DNA from: Streptomyces sp. R44
GTDB taxonomy: Bacteria > Actinomycetota > Actinomycetes > Streptomycetales > Streptomycetaceae
Assembly: GCF_041053105.1 (NCBI RefSeq)
Contig: NZ_CP163444.1
Location: forward strand, 7,968,501-8,032,500
Reading direction: 5' to 3'
DNA length: 64,000 bases
The translations under genes were made by a program, and so were the position numbers. A model generated the notes under the pieces. That model worked only from the letters and a program-made list of their open reading frames with translations. It did not search any database and was not told where the DNA came from. Positions within the stretch are counted from its first letter, which is position 1, and each line of letters begins with the position of its first letter. Shown here piece after piece: positions 1-10,612 of the stretch.

Positions 1-339
1 CTGGAAGAAGGTCCGGGCCTTGGCGAGACCGGAGTCGAGCAGCAGGGCGAGGGCGAGCGCTCCGCCGATCATCACGGGGATGTAGACGGCGCAGTACGCG
101 GCGACGACGAGGAAGCCGTCGAGGAACTCCGGGTCGGTGAGGGCCCGTACGTAGTTGTCCCAGCCGGCGAAGACGCTCTCGGTGCCGCCGAAGCCGAGGC
201 CGGAGGTGCGGGTGGTGAACAGGCTCAGCCAGGCGGCGTACAGCAGCGGGGCGAGGGTGACGGCCGCGAAGAGGCCGAGGAACGGTGACAGGAGCAGCGC
301 GGCGGTCCTGCGCTGTCCGAGGGTGGACGGGGTCGCCAT
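1..339 (-). CDS. Sugar ABC transporter permease, 3' part missing
   Basis: Inner-membrane subunit of a MalF/UgpA-type sugar importer. Only the first 113 residues lie in the window; the gene runs off the left edge. The reading frame starts at an ATG at 339 and opens with MATPSTLGQRRTAALLLSPF, a short cytoplasmic tail followed by a hydrophobic first membrane segment. A second hydrophobic stretch (FLVVAAYCAVYIPVMIGGAL) lies near residues 80-100, as expected before the conserved permease core. It lies 94 bases downstream of the solute-binding lipoprotein gene on the same strand, so the two are probably one operon. The EAA loop that would confirm the family is outside the window. Confidence 0.8.
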   Translation of the reverse strand, partial: MATPSTLGQRRTAALLLSPFLGLFAAVTLAPLLYAAWLSLFTTRTSGLGFGGTESVFAGWDNYVRALTDPEFLDGFLVVAAYCAVYIPVMIGGALALALLLDSGLAKARTFFQ

Positions 340-404
340 GACGGCCCTTTCGGGGTGGGGCGGTGGGGCGCCGGTGCCGACGTCGATGCGTGGCCGGCAC
401 CGGC

Positions 405-436
405 CGGAGGGGCTGTCCTACGGAGGGGCTGTCCTA
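405..436. repeat. 16-bp perfect tandem duplication at an operon junction
   Basis: The unit CGGAGGGGCTGTCCTA occurs twice head to tail (405-420 and 421-436). The second copy contains the TAG stop codon of the solute-binding protein gene on the minus strand, so the duplication lengthens the spacer to the permease gene without changing the protein. It looks like a simple replication-slippage duplication. Confidence 0.9.
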
Positions 437-1744
437 CGGGGCGGTGACCCGCATGCCGCGCTGCCTCATCTGGGCGACGGTGGTCCGCTCGGCCACGGTG
501 AGCACCTCGGGCAGGGACACCGTGCCGTCGGCGACCTTGGGGAGTTCGTCGACGAGGGCGGTGTTGGTGGTGCCCATGGCCGGGCCCCACGTCCAGCCCG
601 GCCGGATCGCGTCGTACGAGGCCTTGCCGATCGCGTAGACGTCCTGCCCGCCGTAGTACGCCGTCCCGAACGCGGCCTTCGTGACCGGTACGAGCGCCGG
701 GTCTGCGGGGAACATGCTGCTGGTGCCGGAGGACACCCACGCCTTCATGCCCTCGGGATCGGTGGTGATCCACTTGATGAACTCGGCGGCGGCCCCGCTG
801 TTGCGGGACCCCTTCGGGACGACAAAGGACGAGCCGCCGTACATGGCGGAGGCGGGCTTGCCGTCCCAGGTGGGCACGGGCGCCACGGCCCACTTGCCCT
901 TCTGGTCGGGGACGGTCGCCTGGTGCGCTCCGGCGCACCAGCTCGCGCAGACGTAGGCGACCGTGCGGTTCTTCTGGACGCTCGTCCAGAAGGGGTCGAG
1001 GGTGCTCAGCGAGCGGACGAGGTCCTTGCGGGCGAGGTCGCCCCAGTAGGCGGCGGTCTTCTTCGACGGGCCGTCGTCGAGCGTGACCTTCCAGGAGTCC
1101 TGACCGGCGTCGAACCACCGTCCGCCGGCCTGCCAGGCGAGCGCGGTCAGCAGGCCGGGGTTGTCGGTGAAGAGGGCGCCGCCGCGGGCGTCCGGGTCGG
1201 CCTTCCTCACCTGCTCGGTCATGTTCCGGTAGGCGTCCCACGTGGTGGGCACCGCGATCCTGTGCGCGGTGAAGAAGTCCTTCCGGTACATCATCATCAG
1301 GGGAGCCGCGTCCCGGGGGACCGCCCAGGTCCTGCCGCCGAGGTCGACCAACTGCCGTACGGCCTCGGGGAACCTGTCCTTCACGACCGGGCCGAGCGTT
1401 CCGCTCAGATCCTCGATCTTGCCCTGGGCAGCGAACTCCGGCAGGTGGGGGTACTCGACGACCGCGACGTCCGGGGCGGTGCCGGCCTTCACGGCGTTGG
1501 TGAGCTTGGAGTAGTACTCCTGGCCCGACGGGACGGTCTCGAAGGTCACCTGGATGTCGGGATGCGTGCGGTTGAAGGCCTCGGCCACATGGTCCGAACC
1601 CTTGAGGAAGGACCAGAAGGTGACCTTCCCCGTCGTCGCCCTGCCGGAGGGGGCGTCCTGGCCGGACGTCCCTCCGCAGGCGGTGGCGAGGAGGGAGAGA
1701 GCGGCGACGGATCCGGCCAGGGCGGCCGTTGTTCTGCGAAGCAT
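434..1744 (-). CDS. Extracellular sugar-binding lipoprotein of an ABC importer
   Basis: Solute-binding protein (bacterial family 1, MalE/UgpB-like) of 436 residues that captures a sugar outside the cell and hands it to the membrane permease encoded next. The start is the ATG at 1744 because it gives a clean lipoprotein signal: MLRRTTAALAGSVAALSLLATACGG, in which LATAC is the lipobox and the Cys near residue 24 is the lipidated residue. An in-frame ATG 29 codons upstream would spoil the signal peptide. The body has the family pattern GKVTFWSFLKGSDHVAEAFN...HPDIQVTFETV. The ligand cannot be read from sequence. A putative operator at 1811-1842 lies directly upstream and resembles the one at the neighbouring regulator gene, so the importer is probably controlled by that regulator. 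Confidence 0.88.
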   Translation of the reverse strand: MLRRTTAALAGSVAALSLLATACGGTSGQDAPSGRATTGKVTFWSFLKGSDHVAEAFNRTHPDIQVTFETVPSGQEYYSKLTNAVKAGTAPDVAVVEYPHLPEFAAQGKIEDLSGTLGPVVKDRFPEAVRQLVDLGGRTWAVPRDAAPLMMMYRKDFFTAHRIAVPTTWDAYRNMTEQVRKADPDARGGALFTDNPGLLTALAWQAGGRWFDAGQDSWKVTLDDGPSKKTAAYWGDLARKDLVRSLSTLDPFWTSVQKNRTVAYVCASWCAGAHQATVPDQKGKWAVAPVPTWDGKPASAMYGGSSFVVPKGSRNSGAAAEFIKWITTDPEGMKAWVSSGTSSMFPADPALVPVTKAAFGTAYYGGQDVYAIGKASYDAIRPGWTWGPAMGTTNTALVDELPKVADGTVSLPEVLTVAERTTVAQMRQRGMRVTAP

Positions 1745-1810
1745 GATGTGCACCGATCGTTCGCTGGGGCGTCGAACGGCATCATTTGACAGTTCGCATG
1801 CTTCGTCAAT

Positions 1811-1842
1811 GCTTTCACCTTCATTCGACATGAAACGAAAGC
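1811..1842. promoter_or_regulatory. Putative operator upstream of the sugar-binding protein gene
   Basis: An imperfect inverted repeat with outer arms GCTTTC (1811-1816) and GAAAGC (1837-1842) and an inner TTCATTCG half-site (1820-1827). The segment TCGACA followed by AACGAAAG also occurs at 3040-3052 in front of the regulator gene. Sharing this uncommon AT-rich motif at both promoters suggests one regulator binds both. Confidence 0.55.
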
Positions 1843-1886
1843 AAGTGATGTGAAGGTGTCGGTTCCCCGCCCCGCCCGACCCGTCC

Positions 1887-2996
1887 CTACGGTGCCGGGC
1901 GCTCGCCCACGGGGCCTCCGCTGGAAGCCCGTACCCGGAGCTCGGGGCGGAGCAGCAACTCGGCCAGGGGTGCCTCCGGTTCGGTCAGGCGGCGCCTCAT
2001 CAGATCGACCGCCCACGCCCCGACCGCCCGCTTCGGCGGTGCCACGGCGGTGAGGGGGACATCGCTCAGCTCGGCGACCTCGTCGTCGTACGTCACGACG
2101 GCCAGGTCCTCCGGGACGCGCAGGCCCCGCGCCTGGAGGAGGCCCACGAGGGTGACCGCGTCCAGGTCGTTGTGGACGAGAGCGGCACGGACGTCACCCG
2201 CCTCGACCGCGCCCACGAGCTCCTCGAACCACTCGGCCGAGGTGGAGCCCTCGATCGGGCCGACGCTGTACTCCGGGCCCGTCGGAAGACCCAGGTCCGC
2301 GCAGGCCGCCGCGTAACCCTCCCTGATCAGGGGGGTGTTGGGGCTCTCCGCGCGGGCCACCAGGGCGATCCGCCCGTGCCCGAGCCCGGCGAGGTGCCGT
2401 ACGGCCAGGCCCGCGCCGTGGGCGTGGTCGGACGCGACCTGCTCCAGCCGGCCCGCCCGCGCCCCGGCCCTGCGGTCCACGAGCACGACCGGCACGTCGA
2501 GACCCGCCGGCCACTCCTCGGCGGGTTCGAGCCCCGCGCGGGGCATCAGGAGCAGACCGTCCGCGCCCGCCGCCACCAGGCGTCGCGCCTGCTCCTGGTT
2601 GTCCGCCGTCGTCTCCCCGGACACCGCCAGGACGATACGGACGCCGTGCGCGCGCGCCGCGTCCTGCACGCCACGGATGATCTCGGGGTAGTAGTAGTCC
2701 CCCGGCGGAACGACCAGACCGAGGACGGACTCCCGGCGCGCCTCCGCCCGCGCCGTCGTCGTCCGCGTCGTCCCCGCCACCCCCGTCGTGCCCGGGGCGA
2801 CGGCCTGGTCCGCCGCCGCCGGAGACATCGCGCCGCCGTGCACCCGGACGACGAGCCCGCGGCCCGCCAGATCCCGCACGTCCTGCCGGACCGTGACGGC
2901 GGAGACACCCAGCTCCGCCGCCACGTCCTTGACCGTGATCGTCCCCCGGCGCTCCACCATGCGCAGGATCGCCTCACGTCGCTCTTCCGTCAGCAC
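1887..2996 (-). CDS. Transcriptional regulator with DeoR-type HTH and LacI-type sensor domain
   Basis: A 369-residue regulator. Residues 1-55 form a DeoR-type winged helix (VLTEERREAILRMVERRGTI, then AELGVSAVTVRQDVRDL and RVHGGA). Residues about 90-360 form a LacI/RbsB-like periplasmic-binding fold (VLGLVVPPGDYYYPEIIRGV, LLLMPRAG, VVLVDRR, ALVHNDLDAVTLVGLLQARG, LAVVTYDD). The chosen start is the GTG at 2996, which has a purine-rich ribosome site (GAAGGGGAAG) just upstream; an ATG 21 codons earlier has no such site. Such hybrids usually repress sugar-uptake genes until the sugar binds the sensor. Its likely target is the adjacent importer, and its own promoter carries the same operator motif, suggesting autoregulation. 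Confidence 0.85.
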   Translation of the reverse strand: MLTEERREAILRMVERRGTITVKDVAAELGVSAVTVRQDVRDLAGRGLVVRVHGGAMSPAAADQAVAPGTTGVAGTTRTTTARAEARRESVLGLVVPPGDYYYPEIIRGVQDAARAHGVRIVLAVSGETTADNQEQARRLVAAGADGLLLMPRAGLEPAEEWPAGLDVPVVLVDRRAGARAGRLEQVASDHAHGAGLAVRHLAGLGHGRIALVARAESPNTPLIREGYAAACADLGLPTGPEYSVGPIEGSTSAEWFEELVGAVEAGDVRAALVHNDLDAVTLVGLLQARGLRVPEDLAVVTYDDEVAELSDVPLTAVAPPKRAVGAWAVDLMRRRLTEPEAPLAELLLRPELRVRASSGGPVGERPAP

Positions 2997-3015
2997 CCGA
3001 CTTCCCCTTCTGTCG

Positions 3016-3054
3016 CGAGTGAAGTCGATTACTTTCACTCGACAAACGAAAGGT
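3016..3054. promoter_or_regulatory. Putative autoregulatory operator of the DeoR/LacI hybrid regulator
   Basis: Contains perfect arms CGAGTGAA (3016-3023) and TTCACTCG (3034-3041) separated by 10 bases, overlapping a second motif (CACTCGACAAACGAAAG, 3036-3052) shared with the site at 1811-1842. It begins 20 bases upstream of the regulator's GTG start. Confidence 0.6.
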
Positions 3055-3096
3055 ATCAACGAAGCCGCGGTGCCCCTGCCGATGCGGACCGAGGAG

Positions 3097-3907
3097 TCAG
3101 TTCCCCTCGGCCTCGAAGGTGCGCAGCAGGTCGGCGGCCACGCTGACCGCGATCGTCGCCGGTTCCTTGCCGCTGATGTCGGCGAGCCCGATCGGGGTCT
3201 TGATCCGGTCGATGGTGGCGTCGTCGTGACCGCCCTCGGTGGAGAGGCGCTTGCGGAACCGCGCCCACTTCGCCGCCGAGCCGATCAGACCGATGGAGCC
3301 GAGGTGGGGCGTGCGCAGGGCGGCGTCGCACAGCGCGGCGTCCTCGGCGTGGTCATGGGTCATGATCAGGACGTGGGTGCCGAGCGGCAGCTCCTCCAGG
3401 ACCTCCTCGGGCAGCAGCGGCGTGTGGTGCACCCGCACCTGCGCCACCGCGTCCGCGAGCACACCGAGCCGCTCCTCCGCGAGGGCGTCGGAGCGGGTGT
3501 CGATCAGATGGAGGTCGAGATCCTGACGGGCCAGGATCCGCGCCAGTTCGAGGCCGACGTGCCCGACGCCGAAGATCGCCACCGCCCGGACCACCGGCAG
3601 CGGTTCGAGCAGCACCGACACCGTGCCGCCGCAGCACTGCACCCCGTGCCGGTTGGTCACCTTGTCGTTCAGGGCGAAGTCCATCAGCTCCGGCTCCGCC
3701 TCGGCCGCGGCGATCATCTCCCGGGCCCGGTCGATCGCGACGGCCTCCACGTTCCCGCCGCCGATCGAGCCCCATGTCTCGGTCCGCCCGACCACGAGCT
3801 TCGCGCCGGCGTCGCGGGGGGCGTGGCCGCGCACGGTCGCGACGGTCACGAGCACGCCGGACTCCCGGCGTGCCCGCAGCCGCGCGACCGCGGCGAACCA
3901 CGTCATG

Positions 3908-3915
<8 letters not shown>
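3097..3915 (-). CDS. xdhC: XdhC-family xanthine dehydrogenase maturation protein
   Basis: Binds molybdenum cofactor, promotes its sulfuration and inserts it into xanthine dehydrogenase (known for XdhC of Rhodobacter). The 272-residue protein has the XdhC pattern: an N-terminal TVRGHAPRDAGAKLVVG segment, IGGGNVEA, a CCGG motif (HGVQCCGGTVSVLLEP), and a C-terminal Rossmann-like domain starting VAIFGVGHVGLELARIL. It is the last gene of the xdhA-xdhB-xdhC operon. The start taken is GTG 3915, which overlaps the xdhB stop by 8 bases; an ATG at 3906, two bases after that stop, is an equally possible start. Confidence 0.88.
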
Positions 3916-6264
<2,349 letters not shown>

Positions 6265-6268
<4 letters not shown>

Positions 6269-7731
6269 GACGACACCGCCTCGGTGGTTCGCGCGTACAG
6301 CTTCAGCAGGCTCTGGCCGAGCATCGCGGAGCGGTAGGCCGCGCTCGCCCGGTGGTCGCTCATCGGGGTGCCCTCGTCGCGCAGCACAGGGGCCGCGGCC
6401 TCGACGGTCTCCGCCGTCCACGGCCTGCCCTCCAGGGCCGCCTCGGTGGCGAGCGCGCGGATCGGGGTGGCGGCGACACCGCCCAGGCCGATGCGCGCCT
6501 TGCGGACGATCCCGTCCTGGACGTCCAGCGCGAACGCGACCGCCACGCTGGAGATGTCGTCGAAACGCCGCTTGGCGATCTTGTGGAAGGCCACGACCGG
6601 CGACAGCGGCAGCGGGACGCGCACCGCGCGGATCAGCTCGCCGGGACGGCGCACGCTCTGCCGGTAGCCGGTGAAGTACGCGGAGAGGGGGACCTCGCGC
6701 TCACCGTCGGCGTCGGCGAGCACCACCGACGCGTCGAGCGCGAGCAGCGCCGGCGGGCTGTCGCCGATGGGGGAGCCGGTGCCCAGATTGCCGCCGAGGG
6801 TCGCGCCGTTGCGGATGAGCCGCGAGGCGAACTGGGGGAACAGCTCGGCGAGGAGCGGGACTTCGCCGTCGAGACGTCGCTCGATCTCGGTGAGGGTCAG
6901 CGCCGCCCCGATCTCGATGGCGTCCGACTCGACCCGCAGCTCCCGCAGTTCGGGAAGGCGGTCGACCGCGATGACACACCCCGCCCTCCTGGACCGGATG
7001 TTCACCTCCACGCCCCAGTCGGTGGAACCGGCGACCACCACAGCGTCGGGCCGCTCGCGCAGCACCCGCAGCGTCTCGGCCAGGGTGTCCTTCCGGACGA
7101 ACACGCTGTCGTCCTGGGCGTACTCGGTGGCGACCGGTGCGGGCGGAGCCTGCTCGCGGCGCCGGGCGAGCGGGTCCTCGTCGGTGGGCGCCCCCACGGC
7201 GAAGGCGGCGTCGCGGATGGGGCGGTAGCCCGTACAGCGGCACAGGTTGCCGCTCAGGGCGTGCAGATCGAAGCCGTTCGGACCGTGCTCGGCGTCGGCC
7301 GCCGCGCCGTCCGCCTCCCCGTGGGCGCAGCGGTCGGGCCGGTAGTACTCGGCGGCCATGCTGCACACGAACCCGGGTGTGCAGTAACCGCATTGGGATC
7401 CGCCGCGGACCGCCATCTCCTCCTGCACGGGGTGCAGGGTGGGCGGCGTGCCGGGCGCGCCGGCGGTGGCGAGACCCTCGGAGGTGACGATCTCCTGGCC
7501 GTCGAGCGAGGCGACCGGGACCAGGCAGGCGTTGACCGCCACCCAGTCGGTGGGCTTGTTCACCCCGGGGCGGGCCACCAGGACCGAACAGGCGCCGCAC
7601 TCACCCTCGGCGCAGCCCTCCTTGGTGCCGGTGAGGCCGCGCTCGCGCAGGAAGTCCAGCACCGTGGTGTGGGGTGCGGCCGGTGCGATGGGTGCTTCTT
7701 CTCCGTTGACGGTGATACGCGCCGCTACCAT
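6265..7731 (-). CDS. xdhA: Xanthine dehydrogenase, Fe-S and FAD subunit
   Basis: Small subunit (488 residues) that carries electrons from the Mo centre to NAD+. Residues 1-85 are a plant-type [2Fe-2S] domain with Cys40, 45, 48 and 69 (CAEGECGACSVL...NACL). The second [2Fe-2S] helical domain follows with CGYCTPGF and CRCTGYRPI. From about residue 190 comes the FAD domain (VVVAGSTDWGVEVN, ATLGGNLGTGSPIGDSPPALLALDA). The fusion of Fe-S and FAD modules in one chain is the usual bacterial XdhA layout. The start is ATG 7731, which gives the usual short N-terminus; an open frame continues far upstream but looks non-coding. It is the first gene of the operon, with a 478-base divergent promoter region in front. 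Confidence 0.93.
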
Positions 7732-8209
7732 GACGGGCCCTCGATTCCGTGCGCGATGGGTCGGTTCATCATGTTCGCCAATGTCGGGCAGCTTTCTGTG
7801 TTCAGACGCGCCACGGCGGAGAAGCGGGCGCGGAACGGCACGCGACAGGGGCGTGCCGGGAAGCGTGAAGGGAAGCCGGGAGAACCGGGGAAGCCGTCGG
7901 CGTGCCCGCGGGCGGGCGCGGCGGAACGGCGTCGTCAGCAGCCGTGGGCGATGCGACCCGGAACCCAGACCGTGGTGTGGGCGAGGCGGCTCAGGTCGGA
8001 GCTGGTGTTCATCCGCCGGTCGCCTCCTCTCGGTCGTCATGGGTCGACGCTGCAAATTAATGCCCGGCGATCACCGAGGTCAAGAGCCGTCCGAGCTGTG
8101 TATATCTCCGAATCAGATGACTCTCAACAAAAACATCTGTTGGACAGTTCCACGGAGCGCTCCAAGGATGTGCCGTGCGGTTGCACAGTCCACGAGAGCG
8201 GAGGCACAC
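7732..8209. promoter_or_regulatory. Divergent promoter region between the xdh operon and the monooxygenase operon
   Basis: A 478-base gap between divergent operons. It holds the candidate leader ORF (7935-8012) and an AT-richer stretch at about 8055-8150 (including TGTATATCT and CAACAAAAACATCTGTTGG) that is the likely site of the two promoters. I could not identify a convincing operator palindrome or a riboswitch. Confidence 0.5.
7935..8012 (-). CDS. Possible 25-residue leader peptide upstream of xdhA
   Basis: A short frame beginning MNTSSDLSRL and ending RIAHGC, with an ATG at 8012 and TGA at 7935. A near-ideal ribosome site (GAGGAGG) lies 10 bases before the ATG, far better than expected by chance in this spacer. 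It lies about 200 bases upstream of xdhA on the same strand. It could be a regulatory leader peptide or a small protein; no function is known to me. The spacer is otherwise free of genes, so this is the only coding signal on the xdh side. Confidence 0.4.
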   Translation of the reverse strand: MNTSSDLSRLAHTTVWVPGRIAHGC

Positions 8210-9472
8210 ATGCCGCATGAAGAGACCGAAGTAGTCGTCGTCGGGGCCGGCCAGGCGGGTGTCGCGATGAGCGAGCACCTGGGCGCCCACGACATCCCGC
8301 ACCTCGTCCTGGAGCGGCACCGGATCGCCGAGCGGTGGCGCTCCGAGCGCTGGGACTCCCTGGTCGCGAACGGGCCCGCGTGGCACGACCGCTTCCCCGG
8401 CCTGGAGTTCGACGGCGTCGCTCCCGACGCCTTCGCGTCGAAGGAGCAGGTCGCCGACTACTTCGTCGCGTACGCCGAGAAGATCGGCGCCCCCGTCCGC
8501 AGCGGTGTCGAGGTCACCTCGGTGCGCCGGCTCGCCGGCCGGCCCGGCTTCCGCGTCGAGACGCCGCAGGGCACGATCGACGCGCGCTTCGTCGTGGCCG
8601 CGACCGGGGCGTTCCAGCGGCCCGTGATCCCGCCCGTCGTGCCGGACGGCGCCGTCCCCACGCAGATCCACTCCAGCGGCTACCGCAATCCGGAGCAGCT
8701 GCCCGAGGGCGCGGTCCTCGTCGTGGGGGCCGGCTCCTCCGGCGTGCAGATCGCCGACGAACTGCGCCGGTCCGGGCGCCGGGTGTTCCTCTCCGTCGGT
8801 CCGCACGACCGTCCGCCCCGCGCGTACCGCGGACGCGACTTCTGCTGGTGGCTCGGGGTGCTCGGGATCTGGGACGCGCAGACCCCTCCCCAGGGTGCCG
8901 AGCACGTCACCATCGCGGTCAGCGGCGCGCGCGGCGGCCACACCGTGGACTTCCGGGACCTGGCCGCCTCCGGCATCGAACTCGTCGGCCTGACCACGTC
9001 CTACGGCGACGGCGTGCTGCGCTTCGCGCCGGACCTCGCCGCGAACATCGCCTTCGGCGACGCCCGGTACCTGGAGTTCCTCCGGGCCGCCGACGCGTAC
9101 GTCGAGCGCAACGGGCTCGACCTCCCCGAGGAGCCGGAGGCGCATGTCCTCGGGCCGGACCCGGAGTGCGTGACCGGCCCCCGCCTGGAGCTCGACCTCG
9201 CCGAGGCGGGTGTGACCTCCCTCGTGTGGGCGACGGGTTTCGCGAGCGACTACGGCTGGCTGGACGTCGACGCGTTCGACGAGGCCGGCCGGCCGGACCA
9301 GCGACGCGGAGTCTCCGCCGAGCCCGGCGTCTACTTCCTGGGCCTGCCCTGGCTGTCCCGGCGCGGTTCGAGCTTCATCTGGGGCGTCTGGCACGACGCC
9401 CGGTTCGTCGCCGACCACATCGCACGGCAGCGCGGCTATCTCGCGTACGACCCCACCGACCCGAAGAACTGA
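8210..9472 (+). CDS. Flavin-dependent monooxygenase (FMO/CzcO-like)
   Basis: A 420-residue FAD and NADPH-dependent oxidoreductase of the single-component monooxygenase group (YUCCA/CzcO/FMO-like). The FAD motif VVVVGAGQAGVAMSEHL lies at residues 8-24, the second nucleotide motif VLVVGAGSSGVQIADEL near 165-180, and between them QIHSSGYRNP, which resembles the FMO-identifying H-x-x-x-Y box. ATG 8210 is preceded by a GGAGG ribosome site. It leads a tight operon with RidA, DUF1028, M20 amidohydrolase and aspartate ammonia-lyase genes, so it may carry out the oxygenation step of one catabolic route. It is not like the PHBH-type urate hydroxylase HpxO, despite the neighbouring xanthine dehydrogenase. 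The substrate is unknown. Confidence 0.78.
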   Translation: MPHEETEVVVVGAGQAGVAMSEHLGAHDIPHLVLERHRIAERWRSERWDSLVANGPAWHDRFPGLEFDGVAPDAFASKEQVADYFVAYAEKIGAPVRSGVEVTSVRRLAGRPGFRVETPQGTIDARFVVAATGAFQRPVIPPVVPDGAVPTQIHSSGYRNPEQLPEGAVLVVGAGSSGVQIADELRRSGRRVFLSVGPHDRPPRAYRGRDFCWWLGVLGIWDAQTPPQGAEHVTIAVSGARGGHTVDFRDLAASGIELVGLTTSYGDGVLRFAPDLAANIAFGDARYLEFLRAADAYVERNGLDLPEEPEAHVLGPDPECVTGPRLELDLAEAGVTSLVWATGFASDYGWLDVDAFDEAGRPDQRRGVSAEPGVYFLGLPWLSRRGSSFIWGVWHDARFVADHIARQRGYLAYDPTDPKN

Positions 9473-9482
9473 GGAGCGGATC

Positions 9483-9941
9483 ATGACCTCCACGCCCCCG
9501 AAGCCCCCGATCGTCGCCGGCGGGCACACCCGGATCCGTCCGTTCAACACCCGCGCGACCTATCCCGAGCAGAACCTCGACAACGACCTCTGCCAGGCCG
9601 TCGTCGCAGGGAACACCGTGTACGTCCGGGGCCAGATCGGCCAGGACCTCGACACCAGCGAGTCCGTGGGCATCGGCGACGCCGAGGCCCAGGCCGAGCG
9701 GGCCATGGCCAACATCAAGATGCTGCTCGAAGAGGCGGGCAGCCGGATGGACCACCTGGTCAAGCTAACGATCTACCTGATCGACCCGCGCTACCGCGAA
9801 GCCGTGTACCGCACGGTCGGCCGCTGGACCAAGGGCGTGCACCCCATCTCCACCGGTCTGGTCGTCTCCGCCCTCGCCCGGCCGGAGTGGCTGTGCGAGA
9901 TCGACGCGATCGCCGTGATCCCGCAGGAGGAATCGGCATGA
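9483..9941 (+). CDS. RidA family protein
   Basis: A 152-residue member of the RidA/YjgF/YER057c family. Archetypal members hydrolyse reactive enamine/imine intermediates to ketones and ammonia, while others act inside catabolic operons. The family pattern is visible: NDLCQAVVAGNTVYVRGQIG, then AEAQAERAMANIKMLLEEAG and LVKLTIYLIDPRYREAVY. The protein is somewhat longer than the usual ~130 residues. The family's conserved Arg is not obvious in the usual position, so deaminase activity should not be assumed. It starts 10 bases after the monooxygenase gene and overlaps the DUF1028 gene by 4 bases (ATGA), showing translational coupling. Confidence 0.85.
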   Translation: MTSTPPKPPIVAGGHTRIRPFNTRATYPEQNLDNDLCQAVVAGNTVYVRGQIGQDLDTSESVGIGDAEAQAERAMANIKMLLEEAGSRMDHLVKLTIYLIDPRYREAVYRTVGRWTKGVHPISTGLVVSALARPEWLCEIDAIAVIPQEESA

Positions 9942-10612
9942 CCTTCTCCCTCCTCGTACGCGACGGCGCGCGGTTCGGCATGGTGGCGAGCTCGTCGAGT
10001 CCGGCGGTCTTCGCCCGGGTCGCCCATCTGCGCCCCGGCGTCGGCGCGGCGGCCTCGCAGAACATCACCGACCCCACGCTCGGCACGCGCCTCCTCGCGG
10101 GCCTCGCCGAACACGCCGACCCGGAACGCGCCCTGGCCGAGGTCACCGGCGAGGCGGGCCGTGAAAAGACCATCGCCTACCGCCAGTTGACGGTGCTGGG
10201 CCGCACCGGACCCGGGTTCGCCTTCAGCGGTGCGCACACCCTCGGCACGTACGCCTCGGCCACCGCGGACGGCGCGGTGGCCGCCGGCAACATGCTGTCC
10301 GGCACGCACATCCCCGGCGTGCTCGTCGACGCCTACGCCGCCGCCACCGGAGAACTCGAAGAGCGTCTCCTCGCCGCCCTCAGGGCCGCCGTCGCGGCCG
10401 GCGGCGAGGAGGGGCCGGTGCACTCCGCGGGCCTGGCGGTCGTCGCGGACGTCGACTGGCGGGTGACCGATCTGCGGGTGGACTGGGCCGACGAGCCCGT
10501 CGACCGGCTCGGCGAACTCCTCGACGTCTGGCTGCCGCAGCGCGACGACTACGTGCGGCGCGGACTCGACCCCGCCTCCGCCCCCTCGTACGGCGTCCCG
10601 GGGGACCTGTGA
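9938..10612 (+). CDS. DUF1028 domain protein (predicted Ntn-hydrolase fold)
   Basis: A 224-residue protein that is essentially one DUF1028 domain: MTFSLLVRDGARFGMVASSSSPAV at the N-terminus, GVGAAASQNITDPTLGTRLL, and AAGNMLSGTHIPGVLVDAY. DUF1028 belongs to the N-terminal nucleophile hydrolase group, so Thr2, exposed after Met removal, could be a nucleophile; that is inference. An amidohydrolase role fits its place between RidA and M20 amidohydrolase genes. The ATG at 9938 overlaps the ridA-like stop as ATGA, and its own stop overlaps the next GTG. No biochemical function is established for the family that I can state with confidence. Confidence 0.8.
   Translation: MTFSLLVRDGARFGMVASSSSPAVFARVAHLRPGVGAAASQNITDPTLGTRLLAGLAEHADPERALAEVTGEAGREKTIAYRQLTVLGRTGPGFAFSGAHTLGTYASATADGAVAAGNMLSGTHIPGVLVDAYAAATGELEERLLAALRAAVAAGGEEGPVHSAGLAVVADVDWRVTDLRVDWADEPVDRLGELLDVWLPQRDDYVRRGLDPASAPSYGVPGDL

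Noticed and set aside
8210..9472. FAD-dependent urate hydroxylase (HpxO), suggested by the neighbouring xanthine dehydrogenase
   Set aside because: The protein has two nucleotide motifs and the FMO-like box, not the PHBH-type layout of HpxO.
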